This document shows positions 24,437-31,862 of a stretch of DNA of 44,280 nt, one piece after another. The stretch is from UBA3839 sp902776985 (GTDB taxonomy: Bacteria; Bacteroidota; Bacteroidia; Bacteroidales; Bacteroidaceae). Where the stretch lies: the NCBI GenBank assembly GCA_902776985.1, contig CACYSD010000029.1:1-44280 (forward strand), written 5' to 3'. The first letter of the stretch is position 1. Each line of letters begins with the position of its first letter. Made by a program: the position numbers and the translations under genes. The notes below the pieces were generated by a model that saw nothing but the letters and a program-made list of their open reading frames with translations, had not been told where the DNA came from and ran no database searches.

Positions 24437-25458
24437 ATTATAATCTGCTCTTTTCTTTCGGTTTTATTAATGGCATCGAATACTTTTGAACTTGTACCAG
24501 AATAGGACCGTTCTACAATAGTATGGCTTTTGAATGGACTGATAGCTTGGAAATATTCAGCTCCGTTAATCACTTTTCCATGTATCTTCTTGTCACCGAC
24601 TACAAATATGACCTGGCCACCTGGTTTGAGAACTCTATATAGTTTGTCAAGGACAATTTTCATATTTTCTTTATAGTTCTCATAGTTCTGTATAAGTCGT
24701 GATCTGATTTGAATTCTTTCGTAGCCTAAGATATCGTAAATAATTCTAGCGTAATAAGCTGTATAGTCTAGGCAGTCGAAATATGGTGGACTAGAAAAAA
24801 TGAAGTCTATGGAATCGGGGGGAATTATCTTGTCAAGTTCCCTGCTATCTTCGTAATATACCTTGCTTTCATTGGCTATTGGCAAGAAATGCTTTTTCAC
24901 CTTCAATTGAAGCTTCTCATAAAAAGGAATGTATCTCTTTGGTTCAATATTCTTACCAACTGTACTCGATGTCCATTTGTAATCATTGCAACCTCTTGCT
25001 GTCAAGGCAATGGTTCCAAGATAACATGCTTTTACATAATCAGACATCTCATCATAGAAAACAGACAATCTCATAATTTCATTGAGAGATTTCTCATGGA
25101 AAAGACTTGTTGGATAATCAGATACTATTGGCACATCTAAAAGATTATTCGCTCTATTGATTAAAGAATTGACTTCGTCTTTAACGTCTTGGTAAGACAA
25201 GGGTATGTGTATCTTTCCGTTAGACAAAGTAACAGCGATAGGGTTAGCATCAATACCAATAGTATGCAAGCCATATTTCAGGCCTTCATATACGATTGTT
25301 CCGGAACCACAGAAGGGATCAAGAACAGTACTGCCCTTTGGCATTTGAGACAATACCTGCTCTGCATCTAATGCTGCAATCTTTCCACGATATGGATATA
25401 TCCCATGTATAGAACGTGGATTATTGACTGATTTAAGTTGTTTGATTATAAAATCCAT
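24415..25458 (-). CDS. DNA methyltransferase with motif I before motif IV
   Basis: 347 residues. AdoMet-binding motif I is DPFCGSGT (47-54) with GIDANPIA after it. The catalytic motif IV is SSPPYFD (222-228), about 170 residues later, giving an alpha-like order with a long insert (residues 90-200) as likely target-recognition region. SPPY again permits N4-cytosine or N6-adenine methylation. It is the first gene of the operon, about 50 bp after the terminator of a structured leader, so methylation is the first activity made when transcription reads through. Confidence 0.88.
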   Translation of the reverse strand: MDFIIKQLKSVNNPRSIHGIYPYRGKIAALDAEQVLSQMPKGSTVLDPFCGSGTIVYEGLKYGLHTIGIDANPIAVTLSNGKIHIPLSYQDVKDEVNSLINRANNLLDVPIVSDYPTSLFHEKSLNEIMRLSVFYDEMSDYVKACYLGTIALTARGCNDYKWTSSTVGKNIEPKRYIPFYEKLQLKVKKHFLPIANESKVYYEDSRELDKIIPPDSIDFIFSSPPYFDCLDYTAYYARIIYDILGYERIQIRSRLIQNYENYKENMKIVLDKLYRVLKPGGQVIFVVGDKKIHGKVINGAEYFQAISPFKSHTIVERSYSGTSSKVFDAINKTERKEQIIIWTKQVN

Positions 25459-25508
25459 CTACGCATATAGCTTTATAAGCGAATGGACTACCATCGGAGT
25501 ATGGGTTC

Positions 25509-25569
25509 AAAAAAAGGACCTGTGGACAGAAAAAGCGCGAACCGGCGCTTATCAATGTCCCCAGGTCCT
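25509..25569 (-). terminator. Intrinsic terminator in the restriction-modification leader
   Basis: On the minus strand AGGACCTG-g-GGACA pairs with TGTCC-a-CAGGTCCT, with an inner AGCGC/GCGCT stem (25534-25549), followed by six or seven T (25509-25515). It lies about 50 bp before the first methyltransferase. Confidence 0.85.
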
Positions 25570-25580
25570 AGGATAACCCA

Positions 25581-25642
25581 TTCACGAAGATAAGTCCAGC
25601 CCACGCTATTGCGTAGGCGCTGGTACTTATTCGTATCGTGAA
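25581..25642 (-). other. Central long hairpin of the leader
   Basis: TTCACGA/TCGTGAA, ATAAGT/ACTTAT, CCAGC/GCTGG and ACGC/GCGT pair in nested order around a short loop. The hairpin lies exactly between the two arms of the proposed antiterminator. Confidence 0.8.
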
Positions 25643-25664
25643 ATGTCAAATGAATTTCCTAGGT

Positions 25665-25724
25665 TCAGGGACATTCCGAATATAGCACAAACGCTAAATA
25701 ATAGAATAAAATGTTCCACACCAT
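25665..25724 (-). CDS. 19-codon upstream ORF in the leader (putative leader peptide)
   Basis: It encodes MVWNILFYYLAFVLYSECP, a hydrophobic peptide. A perfect anti-16S match, GGAGGTGAT, overlaps the ATG and sits 5 nt before the second codon, GTG, which could be the actual start. The TGA stop (25665-25667) lies between the two halves of the antiterminator 5' arm. A ribosome finishing the uORF would cover that arm. Too short for homology; the placement within the structured leader is the main support. A small membrane-active peptide is the alternative. Confidence 0.5.
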   Translation of the reverse strand: MVWNILFYYLAFVLYSECP

Positions 25725-25759
25725 CACCTCCACTGAGGCTTCATAATGGTGTTCACTGG

Positions 25760-25790
25760 CAAAGTTACGATTAAGCAAGCGGAAAACAAA
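25760..25790 (-). promoter_or_regulatory. Promoter of the restriction-modification operon
   Basis: -33 TTTG (25787-25790), 19-bp spacer, -7 TAACTTTG (25760-25767) on the minus strand, a close match to the Bacteroidetes consensus. The next 300 nt form the structured leader. Confidence 0.8.
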
Positions 25791-26019
25791 ATGAAAATCC
25801 AAAAAAATTTCATTTTTATTTCAGGCATGAGTAACTAAGAGCGTAGCTCAACGTAAATTATTATTCGCTGAGAATAAACAAAACAAAAAAGAATTTTTCT
25901 TGCTTTTTGCCTATTACGCCATCAGAATGGCATGGTTATTATCCGAAAAGACTCATTTTTTCATTTTTGTAAACCATTTATTTTCAGAGAGAAATTTTGA
26001 TGGAAAATTTTTCCGTTTC
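25791..26019. other. AT-rich intergenic stretch upstream of the restriction-modification promoter
   Basis: I see no gene here. The stretch is AT-rich with A/T runs and leads directly into the palindrome array. Confidence 0.4.
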
Positions 26020-26137
26020 ATCAAAAGTTTGATAGCACGGCATCAAACTTTTGATGCCGTAGTATCAAATATTTGATGTCGAAGCATCAAATTGTTGATG
26101 GCGCAGCATCAAATACTTGATACTGCGCCATCAAAAA
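26020..26137. repeat. 22-bp-period palindrome array (ATCAAAnnnTTGAT units)
   Basis: Five 14-bp near-palindromes start at 26020, 26042, 26064, 26086 and 26108, exactly 22 bp apart, and a half-unit starts at 26130. The 8-bp spacers vary, but several are complementary to each other across a unit (GGCGCAG / CTGCGCC; ACGGC / GCCGT), so units also form strong hairpins. There is no T-tract on either strand next to the stems, so it is not a typical terminator. Confidence 0.85.
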
Positions 26138-26166
26138 AAAGAGGGGATAGATTATAAGAAAAAAAA

Positions 26167-26586
26167 TTATTCGCGGACTGTGAGTGTGGCTGATGCGCTG
26201 GTAGGATTACCATAGACGGCACCGCCAGGACCGAGGGAGGTGTACTGCACGCTGGTGGTGCTGACAGTAACGGTATAGACGCCTGCTGTCAATGGTGCAC
26301 GGAATCCGAATACGGGTTGTTCCTTCTTAGGCTTCAGGATAAGTATTGGGTCACTCTCTATCTCTATTCCGTTGCCACGGATTTTGTAAACATATTTGAA
26401 ATAGACATTGTTTCCCGGGGTTTTATACTCTACTGTAGCAGTCACCGAGTCATTGGGAGCAACGGTGCTGCTAGGCGCGAATGTTATCTTATCGAAAACG
26501 GGGGAGCGTCCATCAGTTGACGGATCATCGCTACACGATGCTACCAGCAACATCGCTGGTAAAAGAAAAAAAAGAAAGGGTTTCAT
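26167..26586 (-). CDS. Small lipoprotein with Ig-like beta composition, function unknown
   Basis: 139 residues. A lipoprotein signal (MKPFLFFLLPAMLLVASCSDD) is followed by beta-strand-rich sequence (NDSVTATVEYKTPGNNVYFKYVYKI; GVYTVTVSTTSVQYTS; SASATLTVRE) typical of an immunoglobulin-like sandwich. No close family was recognised. It stands alone between the palindrome array and a repeat-filled gap. Confidence 0.7.
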   Translation of the reverse strand: MKPFLFFLLPAMLLVASCSDDPSTDGRSPVFDKITFAPSSTVAPNDSVTATVEYKTPGNNVYFKYVYKIRGNGIEIESDPILILKPKKEQPVFGFRAPLTAGVYTVTVSTTSVQYTSLGPGGAVYGNPTSASATLTVRE

Positions 26587-26884
26587 ATATTTGAGTTTTT
26601 AAGTTCTTGAGTTCTTGAGTTTTTAAGTTTTGGACACAAAATTGTCATAAAATCGTTCACAAAATCCAGATTTTGTGATAAATTTTGCGAAGATTTTGTG
26701 TTCCAAACCTCAATCTGGATTGAATTTCTTCATTCTTGCGTCAGCATGCGTGCTCTTTTGATAACTGTTTTTTATAGGGATCGCACGATGATTGAGTTCT
26801 TAAGTTCTTAAGTTTTTAAGTTCTTGAGTTCTTGAGTTTTTTCTGCGGGTAAACCGCAGAACTCACCACTTTCTCTGGGATGGT
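26587..26884. repeat. Intergenic GAGTTCTTAAG-type repeat tracts
   Basis: Tracts of GAGTTCTT / AAGTTTTT words occur at 26591-26632 and 26791-26842, and the same words recur at 29541-29567. Between them a perfect hairpin CACAAAAT-ccag-ATTTTGTG lies at 26658-26677. No gene was seen. Confidence 0.7.
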
Positions 26885-27700
26885 CTATTTTATCATCACT
26901 CCTGTGATCATGCGGCCGGATTTGACGCCGAGGCGGCGGGCACTGAAGTAGTGTTCGTAGTCATCGAAGGTGCAGATGCCGGAGTTGTGGATGTTCTCAG
27001 CAGGCACACCCATCTGAGTGAGTTGAAGAGTGTTGCAAAGAGGGAGGTTGATATGCCATTTCTCCTTGCGAATACTGAGGGTGTTGTCGGTTACCGCAAA
27101 CTGACCCTGCGGTCGCATAGCCAGGAGATTCATGTCGAAGCCAGCTCCTTCGAACGCCTCATAGACTTCATCGCCTACTTCGAAGTTCTCGAGAGAGATG
27201 CCAGGACCGATGACCGCCTTGCAGTCTGCAGGTTGTGTGCCATAGACACTCATCATCTTCTCCAGAGTGACTTCCACGATGCGGCGAAGCGTGCCTCTCC
27301 ATCCTGCATGCACACAGGCTATTGCGTGATTCTTCTCGTCATAGATGATGACAGGGATGCAGTCGGCTGTGGATATGCACAGACAATAGCCAGGAAGGTT
27401 GGTGATGAGCGCATCAACACCTTCGAGCAGATTCTGGCGTTCGGTCTTGGGCATACTGACGAAATGGGCATTTACTTCGCGAACGAAAGTGGAATGTACC
27501 TGATGGGTATAGATAAAATTCTCAAGAGGAATGCCTATTTCGTTGGAAAGTATCTGGCGGTTGGCTACTACGGCTTCTTTCTGGTCTCCGCAAAAGGCGT
27601 TGGCATTGAACTCGCCGTAAGCCCCCTTGCTGAAACCTCCTTCACGCATGGTGGAGAAAGCCCTTATACGAGGGTCAATGTTGTATTCGAGTAGTTTCAT
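26885..27700 (-). CDS. pgeF: Peptidoglycan editing factor PgeF / YfiH-type laccase-domain protein
   Basis: 271 residues of the YfiH/DUF152 family. Signatures are YTHQVHS, CISTADCIPVI and CVHAGWRGT, which carry the His-Cys-His metal-site residues, then the C-terminal DDYEHYFSARR. Family members hydrolyse purine nucleosides, and in E. coli PgeF removes misplaced L-Ser from peptidoglycan precursors. Its start overlaps the obgE stop by 4 nt, so it is coupled to obgE and adk. Confidence 0.9.
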   Translation of the reverse strand: MKLLEYNIDPRIRAFSTMREGGFSKGAYGEFNANAFCGDQKEAVVANRQILSNEIGIPLENFIYTHQVHSTFVREVNAHFVSMPKTERQNLLEGVDALITNLPGYCLCISTADCIPVIIYDEKNHAIACVHAGWRGTLRRIVEVTLEKMMSVYGTQPADCKAVIGPGISLENFEVGDEVYEAFEGAGFDMNLLAMRPQGQFAVTDNTLSIRKEKWHINLPLCNTLQLTQMGVPAENIHNSGICTFDDYEHYFSARRLGVKSGRMITGVMIK

Positions 27701-28881
27701 TCTTCGTATTCAAAATCTTCAAGGTCTTCGATGTCGTCGAAGTCTTCGTTATCGTTATCTTTGTCGTCATCACCCCACCCTTCATCGTCATTGTCGTCGA
27801 GGTCAAGCAGTTCGTACTTGAGACGGATGTGGTCTTTGGCATGGTGAACGATGGACTCCTGAGTGGTGATAGCAGCGATTTTGTTGCTTTCGCTGTTCAT
27901 CTCCTGCCACAGTAGGTCTTTGAGTTGCTGCAAGCCCATATTGCTGACGGCGCTGATAAAGACGGTAGGTACTCCCTCAGGAAGTGTTTCGCTGAGCAGT
28001 TCCTTGAGTTCGTCGTCGATGAGGTCGCACTTGGTGATGGCAAGCACACGGCCTTTTTCCAGCAATTCCGGATTGAACGTAGTGAGTTCGTTGAGCAGGA
28101 TATTGTATTCACGGGCTATGTCGTCAGCATCGGCAGGAACCATGAACAGCAACAGGGAATTACGCTCTATATGGCGCAGGAAACGAAGTCCGAGTCCCTT
28201 GCCCTCGCTTGCTCCCTCGATGATTCCAGGTATGTCCGCCATCACGAACGACTGTCCATTGCGGTAAGGCACAATGCCGAGCGACGGTTCGAGTGTAGTG
28301 AACGGATAGTTGGCTATCTTGGGCTTTGCTGAGGAAAGCGAAGAGACAAGTGTGGATTTACCTGCATTGGGGAATCCCACAAGACCCACATCGGCAAGCA
28401 GTTTGAGTTCGAGAATCACACTCAGTTCCTGCATCGGTTCACCTGGCTGGGCATAGCGCGGAGCCTGATTGGTAGGTGTGCAGAAATTGTAGTTTCCCAA
28501 ACCTCCGCGACCGCCCTTAAGCAGAACGACTTCCTGCCCGTGCTCTGTCACATCGCAGATGTAATCGCCTGTCTCGGCATTATATACAACAGTGCCGCAG
28601 GGAACTTCGATGTATGCATCGGCACCCTGTCGTCCTGTCGATTTATTCTTGCCGCCATTTCCTCCGTGCTCAGCCTTGATGTGGCGATCATAGCGAAGGT
28701 GGAGCAAAGTCCAGTAGTTGCGGTTTCCTCGCAGAATCACACTTCCGCCCTTGCCTCCATTACCTCCGTCGGGACCTCCCTTTGGAAGATACTTGGCACG
28801 ATGCATGTGGGTGCTTCCACGTCCACCCTTACCTGAACGACAATAGATTTTTACGTAGTCAATGAAATTGCTTTCTGCCAT
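27697..28881 (-). CDS. obgE: GTPase Obg
   Basis: 394 residues. Residues 1-160 are the glycine-rich Obg fold (SGKGGRGSTHMHRAKYLPKGGPDGGNGGKGG). The G domain has P-loop GFPNAGKST, the DIPGIIEGASEGKGLG switch and TKCD. A C-terminal extension ends in a long Asp/Glu tract (DDNDDEGWGDDDKDNDNED). Obg links ribosome assembly with the stringent response. It overlaps adk by 1 nt (TAATG) and pgeF by 4 nt. Confidence 0.97.
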   Translation of the reverse strand: MAESNFIDYVKIYCRSGKGGRGSTHMHRAKYLPKGGPDGGNGGKGGSVILRGNRNYWTLLHLRYDRHIKAEHGGNGGKNKSTGRQGADAYIEVPCGTVVYNAETGDYICDVTEHGQEVVLLKGGRGGLGNYNFCTPTNQAPRYAQPGEPMQELSVILELKLLADVGLVGFPNAGKSTLVSSLSSAKPKIANYPFTTLEPSLGIVPYRNGQSFVMADIPGIIEGASEGKGLGLRFLRHIERNSLLLFMVPADADDIAREYNILLNELTTFNPELLEKGRVLAITKCDLIDDELKELLSETLPEGVPTVFISAVSNMGLQQLKDLLWQEMNSESNKIAAITTQESIVHHAKDHIRLKYELLDLDDNDDEGWGDDDKDNDNEDFDDIEDLEDFEYEE

Positions 28882-29453
28882 TATTTCTCCTTGTCGATTT
28901 CAGCGAAAATCTCCTCAAGCATAAGGTCTTTGGAACCTTTCCAAGTAAAGCTGTGACGGATACCTTCCTTCTCGAACCATTTTGAAAGAGGTTCTGTCTG
29001 AGAATGATAAACAGCAAAACGCTTCTTGATTGTCTCTTCGTTGTCATCATCACGACCTTCAATCTGGGCACGACGGAGCAGACGAGCCATAAGAGTCTCT
29101 TCATCCACTTCGAGTTCGATCATCATACCCATGTCGTGACCACGTTCTGCAAGCATGACCTTGAGAGCCTCTGCCTGAGCGATAGTGCGTGGGAATCCGT
29201 CGAAGATAACACCATTGCAGTCATCGAGTGCATCATAGGTCTTTGCAAGGATGTCAATCATAAGGCTGTCAGGAATCAACTGTCCGTTGTCGATGTATGA
29301 ACGGGCAATTTTTCCCAGTTCTGTACCGTTCTTGATTTCAGCTCTGAGCACATCACCAGTTGAGATGTGTCCCATGTTGTAACGCTGTACAATTTCTTCG
29401 CTGTATGTGCCCTTTCCTGAACCTGGGGCACCAAAGATAATGATATTTTTCAT
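28881..29453 (-). CDS. adk: Adenylate kinase
   Basis: 190 residues interconverting ATP+AMP and 2 ADP. P-loop FGAPGSGKGT, AMP-binding GHISTGDVLRAEI and GVIFDGFPRT are present. The LID region is short (RRAQIEGRDDDNEETIKKR) and lacks zinc cysteines, as in short-form adenylate kinases. Last codon overlaps the obgE start by 1 nt. Confidence 0.95.
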   Translation of the reverse strand: MKNIIIFGAPGSGKGTYSEEIVQRYNMGHISTGDVLRAEIKNGTELGKIARSYIDNGQLIPDSLMIDILAKTYDALDDCNGVIFDGFPRTIAQAEALKVMLAERGHDMGMMIELEVDEETLMARLLRRAQIEGRDDDNEETIKKRFAVYHSQTEPLSKWFEKEGIRHSFTWKGSKDLMLEEIFAEIDKEK

Positions 29454-29649
29454 ATGTTTGAAAATTAAAAGACCCCTTCCCTTACCTCCCCCTGCATGGG
29501 GAGGAGTAGTTACCTACTAATAGGTATGAGGTTATTGTTTTTAGTTTTTTGAGTTCTTAAGTTCTTTCATCGGATGAACAGCAGAATACACTACCCATCG
29601 GTTGGTATCAAATCACTCCCCGCCCTTGGGAGGGGCAAGGGGGAGGGTC
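29454..29649. repeat. Intergenic repeat region with GC-rich CTCCCC/GGGGAGG blocks
   Basis: Two blocks (about 29471-29512 and 29612-29649) are built from CCTCCCC and GGGGAGG words that can pair with each other. A GAGTTCTTAAG tract (29541-29567) lies between. A related block lies just before trpF (40041-40075). Confidence 0.65.
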
Positions 29650-30183
29650 TTATTCTTCCACAACAGTATAGATGTCCCTGTAGTTGCGACCCATGCCGTT
29701 GTAGTCAAGACCGTAGCCTACAATGAAGGCGTTTGGAATCTCCATGGCGCAATAATCCACCTTAAGAGGCACGGTAAGACATTCGGGTTTCTGAAGGAAT
29801 GTACAGATCTTCACAGTCTTGGCACCTTTAGCAAAGAACTGAGGAAGGAGATTGTACATAGTAGTACCTGTGTCGACGATGTCTTCAACAACTATCACGT
29901 CGCGAGCCTGGATGTTGGCATTAACACCAATCAGCTCACGCACCTTGCCTGTAGTTGTCATTCCCTCGTAGGAAGAGAACTTGGCAAACAGTACCTCCGG
30001 CTGGAATGTAAGTTCGCGAACCAAATCAGCTGCAAACATAAAGGCGCCGTTGAGAATACACACCATAACAGGATTCTTGTCCTGATAATCTTCATTAAGA
30101 CGAGCTGCAATAGCCTTTACTTTTTCTTGAATGACTTCCTGAGGATAAGACAATTCAAAGTAACGGTCAAGAATTTTAATCAT
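29650..30183 (-). CDS. hpt: Hypoxanthine phosphoribosyltransferase
   Basis: 177 residues from the ATG at 30183; the open frame runs to 30285, but the added N-terminus is not family-like. The PRPP-binding motif VVEDIVDTGTTM, the VCILNGAFMFAADLVREL stretch and the C-terminal IVGYGLDYNGMGRNYRDI identify a purine-salvage phosphoribosyltransferase that makes IMP/GMP. It is divergent from nnr. Confidence 0.93.
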   Translation of the reverse strand: MIKILDRYFELSYPQEVIQEKVKAIAARLNEDYQDKNPVMVCILNGAFMFAADLVRELTFQPEVLFAKFSSYEGMTTTGKVRELIGVNANIQARDVIVVEDIVDTGTTMYNLLPQFFAKGAKTVKICTFLQKPECLTVPLKVDYCAMEIPNAFIVGYGLDYNGMGRNYRDIYTVVEE

Positions 30184-30334
30184 AATTATAATGAATAATA
30201 GTGAATGTCGGACAGACCAATAATTGCTTGCGAAGTTACAAAAAAACACTGTAATTAAGTGCCTAACTATTACTTTTTTATTCACAAGCGCATAATTTTA
30301 GTTTTTTTAGCATATTCAATTCGTTTGTTTTTAC

Positions 30335-30342
30335 TACTTTTG
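30335..30342 (+). promoter_or_regulatory. -7 element for nnr
   Basis: TACTTTTG matches TAnnTTTG, 34 bp before the nnr start. No TTTG box was found at standard spacing. Confidence 0.5.
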
Positions 30343-30376
30343 CAACATCTATGCAACAAACATAAAGTACAACAAA

Positions 30377-31849
30377 ATGAAAATTCTCTCAGCCGGACAA
30401 ATCAAGGCTCTTGACTCATATACGATACAAGAAGAATCCATTTCTTCTCTCGACCTCATGGAGAATGCCGCAATGGCTTTCTGTGAGAAGTATGCCACCA
30501 AATGGAACCAGGACCGCCCTGTCGTGGTTTTCGCAGGACATGGGAACAATGGTGGTGACGCACTTGCCATTGCCAGACTGCTGTCGGGATGGGGCTATAG
30601 TGTAGAAGCCTACCTCTTCAACACCTCAAAGGGATTGTCTGCCGACTGCGCAGCAAACTGCAACCGATTGAAAGAAGTGGAGAAAGTGGCATTCCAGGTA
30701 ATCACGACACAATTCACACCACCCACACTCACCGAGGAGCACGTAGTGATTGACGGTCTCTTCGGAATAGGATTGGCACGACCTCTGACAGGTGGTTTTG
30801 CATCGGTGGTGCAATACATCAACGCATCTCCGGCGACTGTGGTTTCTATTGATGTACCTTCAGGTCTGATGACAGAGGACAACACCGGCAACAACATGGT
30901 GAATGTGATTCAGGCTGATTACACTTTCACCTTCCACACGCCGAAAATGTCGTTCTTCTTTGCGGAGAACGAGCCCTACGTTGGTGAGTTTGAAGTGCTC
31001 GACATAGGTCTTGTTGATCCTGACGATGAAACCTCGCAGACTCACTACCACACCATAGAGGACTCTACGGTCAAGTCGATGCTTAAGCCTCTTTCCAAGT
31101 TCGCCCACAAAGGCACAATGGGCACAGCCCTGCTCGTTGCCGGAAGCGAGGGAATGGCAGGAGCAGCCGTGCTTTCAGGAAAAGCCTGCATCCGCAGCGG
31201 CGCGGGGAAAGTGATTGCATGCACAAACGAGAAGAATCGTGAAATCCTCCAGATATCCGTTCCCGAACTTATCGTAAGAAACTCTCAGAACCTCACAAAC
31301 CTCATGGAGAACGTCAACGCCATTGGCGTGGGTCCGGGACTAGGTACCGACCAAGCAGCATTCAACATAGTAAGGACTGTGCTGGAGTCTTGCAAATACC
31401 CTCTTGTGGTTGATGCAGACGCACTCAACTGCATTGCTGCGAGCGATTCAGGATTGAGGATTCTGCCCAAGGGAGCAATCATCACCCCCCACCCCAAGGA
31501 ATTCGAACGCCTCATCCACACATCCGTCAATTCCTACGAAGCGCTGGCAAAGGCTATTGACTTAAGCAAGAAGCTTGACATTATCATAGTATTGAAAGGT
31601 GCATACACCCGCATCGTCACTCCGCAGGGAGACGTATATTTCAACACTACCGGCAATCCAGGCATGGCTACAGCCGGCAGCGGCGATGTACTGACAGGAA
31701 TCATTCTTGCCCTGCTTGCACAGCAATACACGCCCCAACAGGCTGCCGTCATTGGCGTGTACCTGCACGGACTGGCAGGTGACAAAGCAGCGAAAGAACG
31801 AAGCCAGAAATCACTAATCGCTTCGGACATAATTGAGAATTTACGCTAA
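30377..31849 (+). CDS. nnr: Bifunctional NAD(P)H-hydrate epimerase / ADP-dependent dehydratase
   Basis: 490 residues. The N-terminal YjeF_N domain (about 1-215; FAGHGNNGGDALAIARLL, GLFGIGLARPL, SIDVPSG) epimerises damaged NAD(P)H hydrates. The C-terminal carbohydrate-kinase-like domain (about 225-490; HKGTMGTALLVAGSEGMAGA, GPGLG, NPGMATAGSGDVLTGII) dehydrates them using ADP. It is the first gene of a plus-strand run with a DUF4831 gene, a permease and a sirtuin. Confidence 0.95.
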   Translation: MKILSAGQIKALDSYTIQEESISSLDLMENAAMAFCEKYATKWNQDRPVVVFAGHGNNGGDALAIARLLSGWGYSVEAYLFNTSKGLSADCAANCNRLKEVEKVAFQVITTQFTPPTLTEEHVVIDGLFGIGLARPLTGGFASVVQYINASPATVVSIDVPSGLMTEDNTGNNMVNVIQADYTFTFHTPKMSFFFAENEPYVGEFEVLDIGLVDPDDETSQTHYHTIEDSTVKSMLKPLSKFAHKGTMGTALLVAGSEGMAGAAVLSGKACIRSGAGKVIACTNEKNREILQISVPELIVRNSQNLTNLMENVNAIGVGPGLGTDQAAFNIVRTVLESCKYPLVVDADALNCIAASDSGLRILPKGAIITPHPKEFERLIHTSVNSYEALAKAIDLSKKLDIIIVLKGAYTRIVTPQGDVYFNTTGNPGMATAGSGDVLTGIILALLAQQYTPQQAAVIGVYLHGLAGDKAAKERSQKSLIASDIIENLR

Positions 31850-31862
31850 AAAATAATCAGAT

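Larger units (their letters stand above)
25459..25754 (-). promoter_or_regulatory. Structured attenuator-like leader of the restriction-modification operon
   Basis: The predicted RNA starts near 25754 and runs to the ATG at 25458. In order it holds: a hairpin (25718-25752, ACACCAT/ATGGTGT enclosing CCTC/GAGG) that buries a GGAGGTGAT sequence; a 19-codon uORF; an antiterminator 5' arm (25668-25675 plus CCTAGG 25658-25663); a large central hairpin (25581-25642); the antiterminator 3' arm (25554-25561 plus CCTAGG 25567-25572); and a terminator. The 3' arm overlaps the terminator's 5' half, so the two structures exclude each other. An outer pairing (25575-25581 with 25501-25507) brackets the terminator. 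Pairings were found by eye. Confidence 0.75.

Noticed and set aside
25459..25790. Leader considered as a retron, tracrRNA or group II intron RNA
   Set aside because: No reverse transcriptase, Cas protein or intron domain V was seen nearby, and the terminator/antiterminator layout explains the pairings.
26100..26137. Last palindrome plus A-tract considered as intrinsic terminator of the 139-residue lipoprotein
   Set aside because: On the minus strand the T-run comes before the stem, not after it, and the unit fits the 22-bp array.
26020..26137. CRISPR array
   Set aside because: Period is only 22 bp, spacers are 8 bp and partly complementary, and no cas genes are present.
26951..27694. 247-codon open frame on the plus strand opposite pgeF
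   Set aside because: It lies entirely within pgeF on the other strand, has no family features, and pgeF has clear motifs.
29602..30198. 198-codon plus-strand frame opposite hpt
   Set aside because: It begins in the repeat region and covers hpt, which has a clear PRPP motif; no promoter or family features.
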